Part shown: positions 32,401 through 44,146 of the stretch, one piece after another
How the letters are laid out: each line of letters opens with the position of its first letter
Numbering within the stretch: the first letter of the stretch is position 1
Source: Colocasia esculenta
Taxonomy: Eukaryota > Streptophyta > Magnoliopsida > Alismatales > Araceae
NCBI GenBank assembly: GCA_014218235.1
Contig: CM024759.1
Span: forward strand, 69,944,119-70,008,118
Direction of reading: 5' to 3'
DNA: 64,000 nt
Translations under genes and position numbers: made by a program
The notes under the pieces: model-generated
Databases searched by the model: none
What the model was told of the DNA's origin: nothing
The model's input: only the letters and a program-made list of their open reading frames with translations

Positions 32401-35400
32401 AGCATCTTAAGAAAAAGGATATCAAGTTTGAGACATCCTGGCTTAATTAACATGAACAGAATTTGGCTGATGGGATCTATTTGTTGAAGTATAAACTTTG
32501 CCCTAAATGTATGTGCTTTATGTTAGCTTCACTAACATTTTTCATGTATAACATTAATGATAATTTGAATTCATTACCTTAGTACCTATTAACCCAAAAC
32601 CTTGTCTTTCTTTCTTACGTAATTTATAAACTAAAATTTCTAGTGTGGAATTGAGATTACAAGTGCAACCTCCTTCTGGAAGGGAGAAGGACCAGATTTT
32701 AGTATGTTGTATCCCTATTAAGTGGTGTAAAGTAAGTGGGCATGAAGGTGGTAGTAGCTTAGTTTGTTTGCCACTGTGAATAGAGCTCTTCCTATTAAAT
32801 AGCTATGGGAATGGAGATGGAAATGCCTTAGGGCAAGGTTGTGAAACAAAATGTATTTTTACAGAGATAAAACCTGGTGTATGAATTGTATAGTTGACAA
32901 ATCTTGATGAATTGTTAGGAGAGGTCTCTTTAATCAGGACTTTGTTGGCCGGCGCCCTCTGAAAGGAAGTTGTAAAAAGACTTTGTCTGAACTCTGAAGC
33001 TGTTGAGCTCTGTAAGTTGACTAATCTGATAATGTGTCTCGAATTAGGAAATGTATCTTTTCAATTAGGAGTTTGCCAGCTGGCCGTGAATAGTAGTTAT
33101 AATGAGGCTTTTGTCTGAACACAGCTGACATCCTGATACATTTCACCTTTTCTTCATAGCTCATGTATACACTTGAACTACTCTTACAATAGAAGTTGGT
33201 TATACTGTAAATTAAAATGCTGCAAGTTGTGCTGTAACTGTTCTACTTATTTTTATTTTTTATTCTTTTTCATTAGCTATGTTGTCAAGGATCATATTCG
33301 CTCACTTTTGCCACTTGAAAATGTAAGTAGGAGATCTTTTCCAAATGCTTGCTGTGTCAACTTGACAATCTGATTGAGAATTTGGATGGAAGTTGAATTG
33401 CTGTTATATGCCAATTTGCGTCTGAATCATTCACGCTCCTTTTATGTTGTGCTGTAACTGTTCTACATATATTTATTCTTTTTCATTAGCTATGTTGTCA
33501 AATGTCAAGCATCATATTCACTCACTTTTGCCACTTGAAAATGTAAATAGGAGATCTTTTCCAAATGCTGGCTGTGTCAACTTGAACAATCTGATTGATA
33601 ATTTGGATGGAAAGTTGAATTGCTGTTAGATGCCAATTTGCGTCTGAATCATTCACTCTCCTTTTATGTTGTTTTGCCACTTGCTGAGTGTCTTACTATT
33701 CTCAGGCATTACACTGCTGTTCACCGAACCTCCAGATGCTCGTAAACCTGATGTAAGATGGCGGCTTTATGTTTTTAAGGCTGGCGAAGTGCTAAATGGT
33801 ACCGGTTTCTTATTTCTATTTTCTCATTACCATTAACTTGATAGAAGCATGCTAACTTTATCTGAACTTCAACATGGGACTGACCTTTTCCATTTCTTTA
33901 CTAACTCAAACTAGACATACATATTGCTGCATGTAGGATTGGAGTTTAGCTTTTCTTTTTCACTTTTGTATGGTTGCACCCGTGTGCTGCTATTGTCTTC
34001 TAATAGATATGGCTGGTGCAGAGCCACTCTATGTACACCGTCAAAGTTGTTATCTTTTTGGACGTGAAAGGAGGGTTGCAGACATCCCTACTGATCATCC
34101 ATCATGCAGCAAACAACATGCTGTTCTTCAGTATAGGTAGATCTATAGCATTTTCATGTTGGCACCTTACAATTCGTTTGAACTTTGTATAGGAAGTTAT
34201 CCTAGGTTGATGATGTTCTGTTTCTTTGTCTAGACTTGTGGAGAAAGAAAAACCTGATGGTTTGTTGTCAAAACAAGTAAGGTAAGACATAACTAAGCGA
34301 CCATTTTAGTTCCGTATGGAATGAATTTTGTTGTACTGACTGTCTTATACTTAGTAGTTGGTATATTGACTTTTTCTTAATTGGGTTCAATAGGCCTTAC
34401 TTGATGGATCTTGGTAGTACAAATGGAACTTTTCTTAATGTAAGTCCTTGTTGGCTTTTGTTTCCTTGTGCAATTATAGAACTGAGACACCTTCTAAAGT
34501 GAAAGGTTGCTGTCGGACCTTTTGACATGGACCTTTTATACATTCTTACCACTATACATTTGTGGGTGCAGGATGACCGCATTGAGCCCCAACGTTATTA
34601 TGAACTACGTGAACAAGATGTCATTAAGTTTGGTAACAGTAGGTATGGTGCTGATGATCATGTAAAGTGTGTTATTAACATGTAGCTAGCTTGTTCTTAT
34701 TTTATTAGTTCATTAGAGGCATTTATTGTTCCTCCCTTTTCACTATATTGGATATGTTGCTGCTATTAATAGGTTGATTACAGATGGAATACTTTGATTA
34801 TCATTATTTCCAACTCTGTGCGCTTCCATGCCCTCTTGTATTTTTCCTAGGATCCATTTTGGGAAACCTGGAAACCGGCAGTTGTGGAGCCCTGTTCTAT
34901 TCTGCGTTATTTTTTCTAGATGTAATGGTGAATTGAGGAACATACCAGCTCTTGGCAGTGTCTAACCAGGAACCAATTTTCTTAGAAAAGAAGAAAAATT
35001 AAGAGAAAGAAAGTAGGCAAGGAAAGGATAAAGAAGAGAAAAAAAATGAAAATTAGACATGAACAGGGAATAGCAAAAGAGAGGGAAAGGAGGTTGAAAA
35101 GTGCCCAAACAAATATGCCATTTTTGTTTGGATGCCCTCTTTTTGGTGGTGGTGGTTGGGCTGTGGGGTTATACAGTTAGCAGGCTGCTGTCTGCTGGGC
35201 TTCCCCTCATTTTCTGGCCAGGATGAAGAGTTGTTTCACAATCTGATGATCAATGGTGCCTTCCACAGGAATCCTTGAAATAAATGATTGAGAATGAGTC
35301 AGGATGCCAAGTGAAGACATTCTGCCATCTACAATTTTAACGTTTTTAGCCTTGGTTGCATAAGATAGTGGTGCTCTTTCTTTTAAATCTTCTGTTTGAA

Positions 35401-36656
35401 GAAAATGTTTCTTTATTACGAGGTCAACTTACGGATTTTCCAAGACACAACATCTCTTGCCTGTCTAAACACAAGGGCTCCCATTTGTAACCCATTAATT
35501 GTGCCACCAGTGCATTAAAATGTCCTGCATTTTAGCTTGCAAGTCAACTTAATTTCTGTGAATTAGTTGCTGATGGAGCATATGAATGTGCTTTCTCTGT
35601 TTGTTTTGTTTCCCTCATTCTCCTTGCTCTTTTAATTCTGGGGCAGTGGGGCGAGGGGAGTGGTCTGTTGCTTGTATTCCATTTTATCTTATCCTTGTGT
35701 TTATTTGTTTGTTTCTTTTTACATTAAAGAACTGTTACTAATCATGAGCTGTGGTTCACCCATGAAGCTCACAATTTCTTTTGTTGAACACAAATAGAAT
35801 TGTGCTTTACTGGGTCTTGTCTGAATGTCCTATAGTGAAAGTTTGGCCAATCAACTGTTATGTAGATATGATTAGTCTGAAGCATGAGATGCATTTTTTG
35901 TAATTTTCGGCTTAGTAGTTCAATCTCTTTGAGAAAATGGTTTCTGATATGAAACCTAATGAATGAAATATTTGAAGGACTCATTTGTGAATCAATTGTG
36001 TGATTCTGTGTACATCTGCTGACACCTGACTTCTTCATTACATCCAGGGGTGGGGGAGGTCAGTTGCATGAATTCCATTGTTTTTCATACTTGTTCATTT
36101 GTTTTTACGTTTGTGTTCTTATCGGTCAATAACTCCATCATTTAGCTCTTGTTCTCTGCACAGAATCCACGTTAACCTTTTTTTCCTTTGTGGAGACCAA
36201 AACTGGAACTACAGCATTTTTTCCTTCTCATTAGACTTGAGAACAGTTTGAAACCATACATTCATGAGCACGGTTCACCTCTGATTGCTTGCAAAATTAA
36301 GCTCAGAGGGATCAGTAGTGAACCGATAATCATGAATGGTGGTTGACTGCTGTATGTACTGTTCAACATGAAAAGAACTGTGCCTTACTGACTCTTGTCT
36401 GAATGTCCCATAGAGCAAAGTTGAACAAATCAGCTATGCTATAGAGATGGTTAGTCTGAAGCATGTGTAACTTTGCTGCTTAGTAGTTAAATCTCTCTTG
36501 AGAAGATGGTTTCTGATACGAAACCTAATGAACGAAATATGTGAAAAGGACTCATCTGTGTCTCAATAATGTGACTCTTTGTATGCATCTGCTGACACCA
36601 GTTTTTGCTATTACAGCCGGGAGTATGTAGTCTTGCACGAGAACTCTGTCAAATAA
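26499..36656 (+). CDS. DDL: DAWDLE (DDL) orthologue: RS-rich FHA-domain protein
   Basis: DDL is a nuclear phosphothreonine-binding protein that assists DCL1 in microRNA precursor processing and is related to SNIP1/Pml1 of the spliceosome. I place ten coding exons: 26499-27334, 27728-27759, 30122-30188, 30450-30507, 33706-33798, 34022-34136, 34234-34281, 34394-34439, 34572-34642 and 36617-36656, all with GT-AG introns. The N-terminus is Arg/Ser-rich with five 20-residue repeats, followed by an RERDKGRNRERGE-type charged stretch. The FHA domain (exons 5-10) reads LFGRERRVADIPTDHPSCSK, then QHAVLQYR, PYLMDLGSTNGTFLN and IKFGNSSREYV. The family motif FELSGKLAEETNRVRGITLL is present. Exon lengths total 1406, one base short of a 468-residue frame: a base is missing at about 27051, where SPSPRTK is followed by a TGA. 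Exon 2 donor choice (27335 or 27342) is the least certain point; only 27335 keeps frame. Confidence 0.9.
26700..26999 (+). repeat. DDL: five in-frame 60-bp repeats in DDL exon 1
   Basis: Five consecutive 20-residue units follow the pattern RSPxKEKxxxxxRSPxxxRS, starting at RSPTKGK and ending at SPKEVHS. Each carries two RSP sites, likely SR-kinase targets. The DNA units have diverged while the protein pattern is kept, which suggests selection on the repeat. Confidence 0.8.
29255..29570 (+). repeat. tandem duplication in DDL intron 2
   Basis: Two adjacent copies (29255-29420 and 29421-29570) share TCAGGCAATGGA, TTTCTGTAAGGAGA, CTATCTTGAC-like, AGAATCTGTAGAATTGAGTC and ATAGCATGGATTGAGGAG blocks in the same order. 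Differences are scattered, so the duplication is not recent. Confidence 0.8.
30665..30722 (+). mobile_element. possible Au-like SINE 3' tail
   Basis: The stretch TGTAGCCGACCCCAAATAAT followed by GGGACAAGGCTCTGATGATG and a short GATGAT run resembles the conserved 3' end of plant Au SINEs. The tRNA-like head is not recognisable. It lies in DDL intron 4. Confidence 0.4.
31076..31215 (+). mobile_element. SINE-like retroposon in DDL intron 4
   Basis: GAAAATGGTCAA occurs at 31064-31075 and again at 31216-31227 as a 12-bp target duplication. Between them lie a G-rich body, a B-box-like GGTTTGAACCT (about 31142) and an A-rich tail (31200-31214). This is the layout of a tRNA-derived SINE inserted by target-primed retroposition. 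The A box is not clear. Confidence 0.6.
33226..33672 (+). repeat. tandem duplication in DDL intron 4
   Basis: Two copies of about 220 bp (33226-33445 and 33446-33672) share GTTGTGCTGTAACTGTTCTA, TCATTAGCTATGTTGTCAA, CACTTTTGCCACTTGAAAAT and CCAATTTGCGTCTGAATCAT. They lie just upstream of the exon beginning at 33706. Single-base differences and small indels separate them. Confidence 0.85.
35741..36625 (+). repeat. diverged direct repeat reaching the last DDL splice acceptor
   Basis: Copy 1 (about 35741-36050) and copy 2 (about 36261-36625) share TTACTG-x-xTCTTGTCTGAATG, TAGTCTGAAGCATG, GCTTAGTAGTT, TGGTTTCTGATA and CATCTGCTGACACC. Copy 2 ends in the working acceptor TATTACAG|CCGGGAG; copy 1 has ATTACATCCAGGGG at the matching place. 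The repeat therefore includes a decayed version of the acceptor. Confidence 0.7.
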
Positions 36657-38473
36657 GTAAGCCTCCTGCATCCCTGCGGTTTTGCCAGTGCTCAGAAAGG
36701 AACATCTTATTCGTATCGTGACGTCCTGCGTGCGCCTAACCAAGTTAAACTTTCTTCTGTCACATTTTTAATACTGATGGAAGTTGTTGGCTTTGATCTC
36801 CCGGTGCACATGTCTGGTTCTTTCTTCACCTCCCGTCTTCTCTGTCTGGAAGCATTTGAAACCAAAATTTCTCATTTCATGCATATTTATAGTGATCTTG
36901 CAGGAAGTTGTACCAATGATCCCCTTAAATGTCCTTCCCCATCAGTTATGTGCTTCTTTTGATGATCTCCTGGTGCACGTCCGCTCATCCCTGCACTTCC
37001 TTTTCATTTTGTTTTTCTGTTTTCTTTTATTTTTTGTGTTTCTCTACATATTGATCCCTTTAGCCCCAAGTATTTCCAAATAACTTCCCGGTTTCTTCAT
37101 ACTTCTTAGAAACCGAAAAAAAACGAATTGATAGGGGCAATAGGGTCTTACAAACGGGTTGGCAATCTATGCGCTAATATCCTTTAGAAGCTATTTTTAA
37201 CGTTCAACCAAAAATCCCAAATACAAGATTCTTACAGCAGGATCAAATGAAGGCTTTTCAGTGACGATTCAATGAGTTCAACTATTTTTAGCTGTAATAA
37301 GATTTCGTGAAATGGAATTGAATATGGAACAGACACTTTTCGCTTTTATGTTTAATGTCAAAGGTACCCAGGGTAGTCGGATCATAGCGATGCCAGTCGA
37401 TTTGTTGTCCAAAAATTTTGAAGTATATTTTCAGTTTAAAGTTGTGTGGTGGGTTTCTCATCAGTGTAGTAATCTGAAGGAAGGATACTAAACCATCCCA
37501 TTATGTGTAAAATTTTGACCTCCAGGTGGAACTTAATATCTTGGAGCTTCTTGGGTTTGTAAAAGAATTAGAATTGTCAGGTAATGTTTGATTTGATCAA
37601 TTACTTAACAACAGTGGCAGTTGTTTCCCCAAGTATTCTGTATTAAAATAGAAATGATTTTTAATTAGAAGTTTTACCAAACCATTTTTCTGAGATTTTG
37701 AAACAAAAGGTTCTTTTATGGGAAGTTAGAAATACACAGATGGTTCCGAGGTCACACAACTTCACAGGGTCCCAATACAGATGGTTCCAAGGTTGCTTGT
37801 CTTCTCAAGATAATTAAAGTGAGGACTATGGAACTCCACAAGTTTCTTGTTAGAACTGTGCCCAAACGGAAGGAAAAAAAAAGACTATTTACTCATACGA
37901 TGATTGCAGAAATGACTTATTTTTATGAATAAGTTTCCATGCTGGAAAACGAAAGTGCAAACTGGATGGAATTGCCCTTTCTGTCGGGCACTGTAACTTA
38001 TCATTAGATGAATAAAATTAATTTGACTTAAATGTATAATTCACAGATAAAAATATTTATAATGTTTCAACCTATTAATGAAAAATAATCCCACTGTGTA
38101 AACATATATGCAAGCACATCTCTCTAATAATATCCCATCATGTGCTCTTGATATTTATATAGTTATGTTTACGAGGTATGGTTTGACTAATATATACATA
38201 AAACTGGTATTTCTACATATATATATTAATTTTTTTTTGGCAATTATCGCTCTACTCTTCAAGCATCCTATCTTCCGGAAACAGTTTTATATGGGACCGG
38301 GGACGAAATTTTCAATAACCTAAGCTGGTCCTTCTTCGTATTTCTTATTTCTTTTCCTTTTTTGGTAGTACTTTCTATACAATATTTTTATGACATTTGT
38401 GCCAAATCTATGATTTTGTTCCACAATAATGATGAGAATTTGGTGTCAATAAAATTGGCATTCAAGGGACACG
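36657..38473. other. DDL 3' UTR and intergenic DNA
   Basis: The first few hundred bases are likely 3' UTR; two short stretches (CTCCCGGTGCACATGTC near 36798 and CTCCTGGTGCACGTCCG near 36966) are a local repeat. The rest is AT-rich, with no gene seen. Confidence 0.4.
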
Positions 38474-38478
38474 AGCAC

Positions 38479-41400
38479 TGTCACGCTCCGACGCGGAATA
38501 TCGGAACGCGAGGCAGTTGCAAGTGAACGGGTATAGAGCGAGTACTAGACATCAACCATTACACAATGAATAATACTAAAGTGAATTCATTTCATTAATA
38601 CTTTCCAATGCCTAGTTACAACCACTAATATCAGAGCCAATCTATAAGGCCCAATTATAGTGAAATAAAGTAAAAGACTAAACTTCAAACCTAACTACCA
38701 TAACACTAAATATAGCAATAGCATGCTAGGGTACTCAAGACATCACTCCAGGTCGTTCCCGTCTTCTTGAGTGTATAGTTCATCCTCAGTCTCACCTGAG
38801 AACACAACGACAAATAACGCAGGGTGAGCGACAACGTCCAGTAGGACTTAAATCTCAGAATCAAGTATGATTTAAGTGATTAATGTCTTATAAAGTAGGA
38901 TAACTAGAGAGAATAACGAGAAACATATAGAAAGTACTGGTACATGATAACGAGGGACAATAGCACAATGCACGAGAGTATAGCACGACAAGTTTTGATA
39001 TCGGATTGGCCGTATAACAAGATAACAAGTAAAGTTGCACTACAGTACACAAGTCACGCTCGCAAGTGTTGGTCGATATTCTTTCAACCTCGAGATTCAA
39101 GTAAAACAATAATTGACTGTTTGATTAATTGATTGACATAGATCAAATCTTGCATGTTCATGTGTTAGGTGTATGCCATCACCCAGATCATTAGACCCCC
39201 ACGAGTTATAGCCTTTCAGGTGCTCCTCCCAAGGACCAGACCGGACCCTTATAATGTTGCCTAGCATAGTCATATTTTTATCGTAGACAATCAATTTAAT
39301 GGCCAAATAGAGTACCAAGAAAATAGATGAGAGTACTAGATGAATAGACGAGATAGTAGAGTGAACGTGATTAGATGAGCAAGTAGAGTATAGATGAGGG
39401 CTAAGGGACAATGTACGTAACTCTTTGAGTAAACAGACGATAGTAACAGTTGACAACACACGCACATAGTGTTGGCCGTCAGGTGGAACTCACGACCCTA
39501 CCACTGGCCTTGTTATGCACAGGTCCAGAGGTTCGACGTGATTTAAGACGAGAGTGAATTTCTAATAGCCGTTTGGATCATATAGATCCCTAAAGGGTAT
39601 CATAGGTATTAGGGTACAACCGACTCGTCGACCATGTGAGAATCCATGGATAGAGGAGACTTACGGAGGCCTTGTGCAAGGGTTCACTAATCCGGCGAAA
39701 GGAATATCCGACGGAGAGTTCACCACAAGCCAAGTAAAGTGTGTATATAAAACAGATGCTCGACGTTCTAGAGGAATTCTAGAACAGTGGAGCGTCGATA
39801 TCGGTATATAAGCAACGCAAGAAACGAATACAAGTCCTTTAAAATAGGGCAATTAATATACATTATTGCAATAAATTATCAGATACATTATGAGATATTT
39901 TATGCCAGATTTCAGCCATATATGGATGGTTCATGTGTGTGCATGTGTAAGAGAAATCATAGACAGAAAAGAAGTCGTGAATATAGCTCCATTTTAAAAC
40001 ATGTGTTTTTACTGCGTATGTGACTGTTTAAAAAGGCGTAAGAATATTGTAGAGTGAGAGTAACAAGTTTTATGGGTTTTCATGCAAAATCTTGTGATCG
40101 CGACGTAGGCCAGTAAGGATCGCGACAGGGGCAGAGCACATCGCGACAGTGGCTTGTACAGGTCACGACAGACATGTCGGTTCGAGCAGGCAGGTCGCGA
40201 CGGGGTTGCATGAGGGTCGCGACGGCCTGGTCAGCAGATTGCGACGACAGGCGCTGTCGCGATCAGATCTCAACGGCACGCTCTGTCGCGACGGCCCTTG
40301 TGAACGCGGCCTATCGGACCATCGCGTTCACAAGGTCTGCGCCTGAACCTGACAGAGTTCTGCTCTGTCTTGGATTGCGGTCCAGAAATATTAGATTTTG
40401 ATACAGGGTCGTTCAGAAAATCATAACTAATTGATAGACGATGAAAGATCATGAAACCAGTGGCAAATGAAACTAGACATGCGAGAGTACTTCCAGTAAA
40501 TAGGAATTGGAAAACAATCAGGGTTTAGACATGTTTTAACCATGGTTTATCATGATAAACATGAAACAGTACATAGTTGAGGTGAACGATTAAATTCGCA
40601 AGATAGGATGAATCAAATTTAGAGCTTTTAGGGGCAAACGATGCCTAACATGCATGTGATCCTACAGTAAAAATCTCGTAGCATGGGGTTGAGTATACAA
40701 GGAGATCAAGAGTTTAGAAGAGGGTTTCAGGGTCATGTAAGTTGCAGAACATGAGAAATCAAGAACAAAAGATATACTCGTTGAAAAATTATGAAACTTG
40801 AGGGTTATTCCTGATGTATGGAACAATTTACAGACGAAATATTAGGATTTTAGCTTGTGAGGATGCCTACCTTTGATCATTTTCTTCTTCTAGGATTAAG
40901 AGCTTGAAGAACTCGAGGAAGAACTTGAGAGAGACTTCTTCTCCGTGAATTCTCCTCCTCTTGGCCTCTCCTCCTGGTCCAGAAACCCCTTGGCATGAGC
41001 TATGGCCGACCATGAGGGTTTAAGAGAAGTATTTAAGCTTCTCCCTATTCCCTTTCCTAGTTTAAATCTAACTCCTATTAAATTCTGAATTTCCTATTTT
41101 CCTCTCCCCTTTTTAAGCAAGAGATCTTCTAATTGGGTTGGGAGAGAGGGGATTTCGTGACCAACCCATTAGGGTAGGTTTCGAAATCTCAATCCAACTC
41201 AAGCTTCTATTTTTAATGCATTAAATATCTCTTTTATATTTTAGTAATATTTTAGTTACGAATTTTGAGTATTTCTTTATTATTTCTCTTTTTAAAATCT
41301 CTATTTTAGCCCACTAATTTCTAATGGGTCAATATAGCAAGACCCATTACTCTTTTCTTTTAAATGGGTTTTATTTAATTCTCTCTTATTTGATTTCCTA

Positions 41401-41481
41401 GTTGTTTTAATACATCTTCCTTTGATTAAATAATATAATTATTTATTTATTTTATTTCCCCAAAAAATTTGGGTTGCTACA
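38479..41481 (-). mobile_element. solo LTR, 3003 bp, with 5-bp target duplication
   Basis: The ends are TGTCACGCTCC and GGGTTGCTACA, flanked by a perfect AGCAC duplication at 38474-38478 and 41482-41486. I read it on the minus strand (TGTAGCAACCC start) because a TATA-like CTTAAATAC sits at about 41027-41036 there, followed by a pyrimidine/purine-structured leader. There is no internal region or PBS. Size and start resemble long Del/Tekay-type LTRs, but that is an inference. It arose by recombination between the two LTRs of a full element. Confidence 0.85.
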
Positions 41482-41486
41482 AGCAC

Positions 41487-42557
41487 CACACTTCTTTTTG
41501 GTAGATTTACATGTAAATCATTGTTACAATAAATATTGTAAAATTTCCATATTTATTAAAATATTATTAAAAAATATCACTGCTAGATTTGAAATGTTGC
41601 AAAGTCATGTGGCATCGTCATATATACAAATAACCATGATTTAGTATAACCCATTAATGAAAAATTATATGATTGCTAGTGAGTAAAACCATGGATGTTG
41701 AGGTTTCCATCCCTTTAAAGAAAAGAGAAGTACATATATTTTCATTAAGATATATTAAATTACGGAAATAATAGAATTTTTAAAGGTTGTTTAATGGAGG
41801 AAGTCAACTGGAGTGGCATTTTTGTACCATTTAATATTTACTTGTGATATATTTGACAAAAAGAATATTCCTCTCTTCCAAGAAACACTTTTTGATCTTT
41901 CTTTTCTTCCACAAATCATCAAACCCTTTCTCTCAACATAAAAGGATTTTCTTTTACCTTTTAGTTCTTGTAATCTGTTGCAATCATTTTAATCACTGCG
42001 TAACTTGACTGTTTAGTTAAACTTGATTTTAGTTACAAATAGATTACTGTGGGGGATCTTTTGGCAAGTTTTACAATCAACTTTTAGTTTCTACAAAAAC
42101 ATACTTTAAAGAAAAGTTAAGTTTCTTATAGTCAGGATTAACAGATTAACTGATTAAGTTATGGCAATAAACAAAAGATTATAAGAGGTAAAAAATTAAA
42201 ACACTAAGAGTTTAGAAGATAATATTTTCTTAAAAGATTTTATCTTTATAATCTTTAAAAGTTATTTTTTAGTCGTTGTACTTTGACTATTTAACTACCA
42301 AAGTCAGAAAAAATTAACTTATATATCTCGATTTTAACCGAACCCGACCTTAACCTTTATTATGCTATCTAACAAGTTGGTCTTCACGTGATTGAGGCCT
42401 TATAAGTGGAGTCATGATAATATAATCGATTCATGATTTGGTTTAAAAAAAAAGCAAATAGAGAAAAGGGCGGCGCAAAGGTGCAAAAATGAAATTAATT
42501 GACATGGAAGCATATATATAAAGTGGATAAATACTTCCAATCATCAAATTACTCGTA
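41487..42557. other. intergenic AT-rich DNA
   Basis: No gene was found. A 90-bp stretch near 41865-41955 (CTCTTCCAAGAAACAC and onward) resembles 45255-45345 on the other side of the F-box gene, a diverged duplication of unknown nature. Confidence 0.4.
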
Positions 42558-42568
42558 TATAACTTTAT

Positions 42569-42900
42569 GAGAAATGCTAGGCTCTCGGCATGTTAAGAGT
42601 CCAACGTGAGTTAGAGGGGCCGCGCGCCCCCCTGCGCGCGCCCTCCTGCGCGCGCCGCGTGGAGGGCGCGGGTCCCCCAACATTAAATATAGTTTTTTAT
42701 TTTATTTTATTTTTTTATAATTTGTGCACACAAATGATGTATTTGTACACACAAATATATCATTTGTGTACACAAATAATACATAAAAATTAAAAAAAAT
42801 AATATTAAATACTGAGAGACCCGCGCCCTCCACGCGGCGCACGCAAGGGGGCGCGCGGCCCTCCGCTTTGCTCCCGGCACTGCCGGGACCAAAGCATTTC
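42569..42900. mobile_element. foldback MITE, 332 bp, with 11-bp target duplication
   Basis: TATAACTTTAT is present at 42558-42568 and at 42901-42911. The element has imperfect inverted ends (GAGAAATGCT and AGCATTTC). Long GC-rich complementary arms, CGCGTGGAGGGCGCGGGTC and GACCCGCGCCCTCCACGCG, surround an AT-rich core with ATTTGTGTACACAAAT-like palindromes. The length of the target duplication fits Mutator-like elements. Confidence 0.75.
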
Positions 42901-43014
42901 TATAACTTTATATACGAAAGCATATGATTCAATCAAGAGACTAGAGAAGCTTTTAAAGATTGAGCAGATAGAAACATACCATACAGGAAGTATCTATGTG
43001 TACGGTGGAACCCA

Positions 43015-44067
43015 TCAGGTCATCCCAGCATGCAACATGGGCGACACCCACACACCCCTGCACATCTCCGCCACAGCGGGCGTTTCCATCTTAATCTCCG
43101 CAACCCCGCCAGCCGCCATGTCGAACTCCGTCCACCGCACCCCGGTGCCGGCCGCCAGCCGGTAGACACAGTCCCCCCGGCACCCCGCCGCCCGCTCCAC
43201 CGCCACCGACAGGGGGCTCCCGAACACCAGTGACGAGCCCACGAACAGCGCCCGGTCCTTCCCCAGGCTCGCCAGTCCCACCCACTCGTTCTTTCCCGCG
43301 TCCAGCCGGTACACCCCCTTCAGCTCCGCACGTCTGCAGTGCACCAGCAGCAGCTCCCCCCGGGACTCAACAAGCCGCCGGAGCCCGCGGCTGCCACCGG
43401 TGGGCGGCAAGCCGGGCGCTCCCAGCGGCGTCATCTCGGAGGACACCAAGTCCACGGCGTACGCGGTCCCCTCTTCCCGGTCCAGGACATACAGCTTCCC
43501 GTCCACCGCCGCTATGCTTCCGACTCTGATGTTGCGCCATCCGGCTATCCTCCGCCACTTCCACCGGTCCTGGCCGGTCTTCCACACGGCGAGGCCTCCG
43601 GGGTAGGACGCCACCATGCAGCAGCCGCGCGCTGCAGCGGCGTCGGAAGGGCAGAGGTACAAGGTTGTGAACAGGCCTTCGCGTCTCTCCGGTCTTGAGT
43701 ACAGTGGTGGGAGGTCGACGCGGGCCATGGTGAAGGGGTTGAGCAGAAACGGCTGGCAGTTAGAGTACTCCTCGAACACCAGCCAGCCGCCGCAAGAGCC
43801 GATGAAACTGCCGCTAGCGAACATCTTCAGGTGGAAGAAGGCGCCGTCCCTGCGGATGCTCGCCATGTATCCCCAGGTCGACCAGGTTTCGGGGTCGACG
43901 GTGTACAGGAACATCCATGGCGTCTGGTGGCACTCCGTGGCGGCGCGGCCGGCCGCCGCCCAGGTCTTGCAGACTAGCTGGAGGCGGGTGCTCGCCCACA
44001 GGCTGGAGCGCCGCAGGATGTGCTCGATCAGTTCGTGGGGCAGATACCGGCGGCCGTGGCTGTCCAT
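43015..44067 (-). CDS. F-box protein with DUF295-type C-terminal domain
   Basis: An intact, intronless frame of 350 residues from the ATG at 44067; ten further codons upstream are open only from a TTG. The F-box lies near residues 7-45 (YLPHELIEHILRRSS, then LQLVCKTWAAAG). It would bind SKP1 in an SCF ubiquitin ligase. The rest resembles the beta-propeller-like DUF295 region: FLLNPFTMARVDLPPL, WKWRRIAG, VGSIAAVDGKLYVLDREEG and LRRLVESRGELLLVHCRR. The gene is very GC-rich in third positions, as in many monocot intronless genes. A TATA-like TATAAATATAATAAAG lies at about 44131-44146. The substrate is unknown. Confidence 0.9.
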   Translation of the reverse strand: MDSHGRRYLPHELIEHILRRSSLWASTRLQLVCKTWAAAGRAATECHQTPWMFLYTVDPETWSTWGYMASIRRDGAFFHLKMFASGSFIGSCGGWLVFEEYSNCQPFLLNPFTMARVDLPPLYSRPERREGLFTTLYLCPSDAAAARGCCMVASYPGGLAVWKTGQDRWKWRRIAGWRNIRVGSIAAVDGKLYVLDREEGTAYAVDLVSSEMTPLGAPGLPPTGGSRGLRRLVESRGELLLVHCRRAELKGVYRLDAGKNEWVGLASLGKDRALFVGSSLVFGSPLSVAVERAAGCRGDCVYRLAAGTGVRWTEFDMAAGGVAEIKMETPAVAEMCRGVWVSPMLHAGMT

Positions 44068-44130
44068 GGCTTCTTCCTCCGGCGGCAACCAAGTCAAAGT
44101 ACATGGTGTTTCGTGTCCTCCTCTTTATTA

Positions 44131-44146
44131 TATTTATATGTGCACT
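44131..44146 (-). promoter_or_regulatory. possible TATA box of the F-box gene
   Basis: On the minus strand the sequence reads TATAAATATAATAAAG about 65-80 bp upstream of the ATG at 44067. A second, out-of-frame ATG at 44104 lies between, close to the expected transcription start, so whether it enters the mRNA is unclear. Confidence 0.45.

Noticed and set aside
40149..40401. Open frames in the GC-rich part of the 3-kb solo LTR with repeated TCGCGAC motifs
   Set aside because: They lie wholly inside the LTR and have no domain; the repeated motif is part of the LTR.
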